From: Caenorhabditis remanei
Lineage: Eukaryota > Nematoda > Chromadorea > Rhabditida > Rhabditidae
Direction: 5' to 3'
Assembly: GCF_010183535.1 (NCBI RefSeq)
Contig: NC_071332.1
Span: 6,820,001-6,884,000, forward strand
Length of the DNA: 64,000 nt
A model generated the notes under the pieces. The model worked only from the letters and a program-made list of their open reading frames with translations, was not told where the DNA came from and did not search any database. Numbering within the stretch: position 1 is the first letter of the stretch; each line of letters starts with the position of its first letter. Position numbers and translations under genes: made by a program. Below, one piece after another: positions 60,620 to 64,000 of the stretch.

Positions 60620-60736
60620 CCCAGTTTCTGTTTAAAATTTGTGTTTTTTGTAAAATTTTGAAGCTTTCGCTTAGAGCCTCATTTCGTTTCGTTCTCTACT
60701 TCATCCTTTTCGTTTGAGATCCTTCCAAATAGGCAC
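60620..60736 (+). repeat. Direct repeat, copy 2
   Basis: Second copy of the 60001-60119 block, sharing AGAGCCTCATTTC and GAGATCCTTCCAAATAGG. Similarity continues weakly upstream of both copies. Confidence 0.75.
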
Positions 60737-61558
60737 AGATTCTTCGACATACAGTCTAAGAACGCGCGAAGATGACATGACATTCGAATTTAGTTCACAC
60801 GCTCTCTTCCTCATCTGTTTCTCTGTGTCTCTCGCCTACGTCCCCTCGAGCTGTGTCCCCGTTTTGCATTGTCCCCGTTCTGTCGCGCCGTAGGGGACAT
60901 ACGGGGACATCTTGTCCCCTAACTGTTCAGTTTTGCTTTTGGGGAGGTATTGGTTCTTTGAGTTTCGAATAATAGCTTTATCAGATAGGACCATAGTTTC
61001 AATCCTTTACTGGGTTATTCTGTTGAGAGATAGGGCCTAAAATAGAATTATTGAGAACAATTAAAACTCATCGTCATTTTTTCACAAATTTAGAATTTTT
61101 TAGATTTTTGATAGCATCATGAGTAGATTTGTAAGAATTTCGGCGAAGACAGCTTTATTGGATTAATTGCAGTTACCTTACTCATGTACATCACTTCTGA
61201 AAGCTCCGACTTTTAAAAAATCTATCAGCGTATTTTAATTGATTTTCTCCAAACCGAATTTGCATTCTTCTTGCTCGAAATCGATCTGAACATTGATTTT
61301 GAGCGAGCATCAGAACGTATTCTTCCCAAAAATTTGCTCGTCGGCTCGCGTGTTTTGTCCGCAACACTGCGTCGCGGTGTTTGCGAACCCAGCAAAAAAT
61401 TCAAACAAAAAACCTCGAAAAACTCTATTTCAAATCTATTTTTCTGAGAAAACCTTTCCGTTATAATCTTTCCGCGAATAATTGATTTTTCTACAAACTA
61501 ATTTTGTAATATGAACGTTTTCAGGAAATAAATATTTCCAAGTAAGCCGCTAACAAGC
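60737..61558 (+). other. Proximal upstream region of let-418
   Basis: Contains a cluster of six GTCCCC/GGGGAC motifs (60840-60919), a GC-rich palindrome at 61360-61385 and a TTTTCAG acceptor at 61517-61523, 36 bases before the start codon, which probably serves trans-splicing. No TATA box close to the start. Confidence 0.6.
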
Positions 61559-64000
61559 ATGTCAACGGAAGAAGACACCACTTTGGTGGAAGACGAGTCA
61601 ATGGAGGAAGGCTCCGTAACTCAAGAAGCAACGGAAGAGACTGAAGAAGATGAGGAGCAAGATCAAGGAGAAGAAGAGCCCGGACCATCTGATCGACGAA
61701 GATCATCGAGAAAGAAGGGTGGAAAGGCAAAGAAAGGATCGAAGAAGGCTAAAGCTGACATTCCGGATCCATACAGTGCTACCAGCGAAGAAGTCTTCGG
61801 AGCTCTTGGAATGACTGATGTCCAATTTGATTATGACCTTGAGGAATTCCAAGGAATAACAAATCTGAAGGTAAGGTGTTTTTGAAAAAAATAAAGTGTC
61901 TAAGTTGTAATTTCAGACGTTCTCTTCGATTATTAAACCTCAAATTATGGAAGCGAATCCTGGCGCGATCGTATCCAAGATGTATCCTATGTTCCAAGTG
62001 AAGTACAAAGAGTACCAGGATCATATGGCTGCTCAAGGAAAGCCGGTTCAGAAGCAACCTAGAGGAACTAAGACTCCAACTGTTGCAACACCAGTCGCTC
62101 CACCAAAAGTCATTCCAACAAAGACTCGTTCTGCTCGGAAGAAGCAACGTCGTGATTCTGAAGGACCGGACAGTGACCAGGAGTTCGAGAACTTCATCAA
62201 GCAACAAGAGCAGCTTGAGGACGATAAGGTCAAAGAGAAAGAAGACGCTAAAATCAAAAGAGCTGCTGCAAAGATGGAGAAAAAGAAGGAGGCATTGGAA
62301 GCGGCACGAGCTGCTAAGAAAGCTAGGCTGGAACAAGGAGAAGAAGTCGAGAACAACGATTTCTGTGAGGAGTGCAAACAAGGAGGAGAGCTTCTTCTCT
62401 GTGACACCTGCCCGCGAGCTTATCACACGCCGTGTATCGATTCTTCTATGGAAGATCCACCAGAGGGAGATTGGAGTTGTCCACATTGCATAGAGCATGG
62501 TCCCGAAATTGTCAAGGAGGAGCCTCAGAAGGTCAACGATGATTTTTGCAAGATCTGCAAAGAGACCGAGAACCTTTTGCTCTGTGATACTTGTGTCTGC
62601 GCATTCCACGCATATTGTATGGATCCACCACTCACGCAAGTTCCACAAGAAGAGACATGGAATTGTCCACGCTGCGAGTTGGTCAAACCCGAACAGAAAG
62701 CCGAGAAGATTCTCTGCTGGCGCTGGAAAGAGATACCGTATCCAGACCCTCTTCCGGAAGGTACCGAGCCAACTGAGGATGATTTGTTGTTGAAACCTCC
62801 ACGTAAGATGGCTCCGAGACGTGAGCGCGAGTTCTTCATCAAGTGGAAGTATCTGTCTTACTGGCAGTGCGCCTGGGTGTCGGAGATGATGATGGAGGTT
62901 CACTTCCGTATGGTAAGTTCAAGAAGATCTCTCAGTAGTTAAATTATTTGTTTATTTGCAGCTCCACATCATGTATTGGCGCAAGAACGACTCGGAGATC
63001 CCACCAGATTTCGAGGAATCAGTTACCTCTCGTCATCATTCGGACAACGATCCATTCAAACTCCGCGAGAGATTCTACCAGTATGGAGTGAAGCCAGAGT
63101 GGATGCAAATCCACCGTATTATCAACCATCAGTCGTATGCTAAGTCTCAACAAGATTATCTTGTCAAGTGGAAGGAGTTGTCATACGATCAAGCTACATG
63201 GGAGAGAGATGATGCTAATATAGCAAATTATGAAGAAGCTATCATCAGATACTGGCAACATAGAGAGAGAATGTTGAACGACGATGTTCCAAAGAATGTG
63301 CAAAAGATGATCGCTAAACAACGTGAGGCTAAAGGACTTCCACCGAAAGAGGAAGAGTCGAGAAGACCAAAGAAGCGCGAAAAGGTTGACATACGTAAAA
63401 AGTATGATGTTCAGCCAGATTATGTTTCGGAAACCGGAGGAAATCTTCATCCTTATCAGCTTGAAGGAATAAACTGGCTTCGCCATTGCTGGTCCAATGG
63501 TACTGATGCTATTCTTGCCGACGAAATGGGTCTCGGAAAGACTGTTCAATCACTCACGTTCTTGTATACTCTCATGAAAGAAGGACATTGCAAAGGACCG
63601 TTCCTCATCGCTGCTCCATTGTCAACTATCATCAATTGGGAACGTGAAGCTGAGCTCTGGTGCCCAGATTTCTACGTAGTCACCTATGTTGGAGACAGAG
63701 ATTCTCGTGTCGTTCTTCGTGAGCATGAATTCTCATTTGTTGAAGGAGCCGTTAGAACTGGACCGAAAGCCGGAAAAATGAAGACTACTGAAAACATGAA
63801 GTTCCACGTGTTGCTTACTTCCTATGAAACTATCAACATGGACAAGACAATTCTTTCATCCATTGAATGGGGAGCATTGGTTGTCGACGAGGCTCATCGA
63901 TTGAAAAATAATCAATCGCTCTTCTTCAAAAATCTCAACGAATACACCATCCACTACCGTGTTCTTCTCACTGGTACTCCACTTCAAAACAATTTGGAAG
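61559..64000 (+). CDS. let-418: Mi-2/CHD chromatin remodeller, N-terminal part (cut by window edge)
   Basis: Exons 61559-61870, 61917-62912 and 62962 to beyond 64000 encode at least 782 residues. In order: acidic N-terminus; CHDNT region ([15 protein letters not shown] near 70); Lys/Glu-rich coiled stretch (200-245); PHD finger 1 (about 251-297, [20 protein letters not shown]); PHD finger 2 (about 314-360); chromodomains ([14 protein letters not shown] near 415 and [16 protein letters not shown] near 503); SNF2 ATPase with DEMGLGKT (Walker A, near 623) and DEAHRLKN (near 746). Mi-2 proteins slide nucleosomes, as part of NuRD and MEC in worms, and repress germline and vulval genes. let-418 is preferred over its paralogue chd-3 because of the N-terminus MSTEED and the chromosome V neighbours (both from memory). 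Confidence 0.88.

Noticed and set aside
61779..62903. 374-codon frame on - under the let-418 exons
   Set aside because: Antisense shadow of highly biased codons in the Mi-2 gene; the sense frame has clear PHD and chromodomain motifs.

Overview
The window is nuclear DNA from a Caenorhabditis nematode that is close to, but not, C. elegans. The genes have many short introns with the worm 3' splice consensus (TTTTCAG), AT-rich non-coding DNA, nematode-specific families (FBA-type F-box protein, supplementary nuclear receptor), and an intronic hairpin matching C. elegans mir-253. Gene content and order (phosphoglycolate/glycerol-3-phosphate phosphatase, insulin-degrading enzyme, mir-253 host, MFS transporter, nuclear receptor, then Mi-2/LET-418) recall the C. 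elegans chromosome V F44E7 to F26F12 neighbourhood. That synteny is from memory, not computed. The species is not determined.

Layout. 1-5.75 kb: non-coding, with one palindromic TCGGG-rich element. 5.76-9.42 kb (+): a three-domain HAD / aminoglycoside-kinase-like / acyl-CoA dehydrogenase protein (ACAD10/11 type). 9.87-16.63 kb: two PGP-family phosphatase genes in divergent inverted orientation, with almost identical cores, introns included, around a 4.5-kb spacer. 17.5-18.6 kb (-): F-box gene. 18.99-22.79 kb (-): insulin-degrading enzyme, with an upstream exon that would give a mitochondrial form. 23.7-25.5 kb (-): unfamiliar nematode gene hosting mir-253. 26.2-27.8 kb (-): SLC17-like MFS transporter. 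28.5-31.6 kb (-): nuclear hormone receptor. 32.8-33.5 kb (+): RAB5IF-like membrane protein. 33.9-36.0 kb (+): O-fucose beta-1,3-glucosyltransferase. 36.1-38.6 kb (-): SLC35A nucleotide-sugar transporter. 40.1-44.0 kb (+): secreted Cys-containing, Thr/Glu-rich protein. 44.4-45.1 kb (+): cyclophilin-fold protein without its active-site residues. 45.1-61.6 kb: mostly non-coding, with one small TATA-driven gene near 49.7 kb, an inverted-repeat element, hairpins and a duplicated block. 61.56 kb to the right edge (+): start of let-418/Mi-2, open at the edge.

Functional links. The ACAD10/11 protein and the two phosphatases are metabolic enzymes for acyl chains and phosphorylated intermediates. The glucosyltransferase and the nucleotide-sugar transporter lie tail to tail and both serve secretory-pathway glycosylation. 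Exon models were built by hand from splice consensus and reading-frame continuity, and most were checked for codon phase at every junction. No prokaryotic features, CRISPR arrays, rRNA or tRNA genes were seen.
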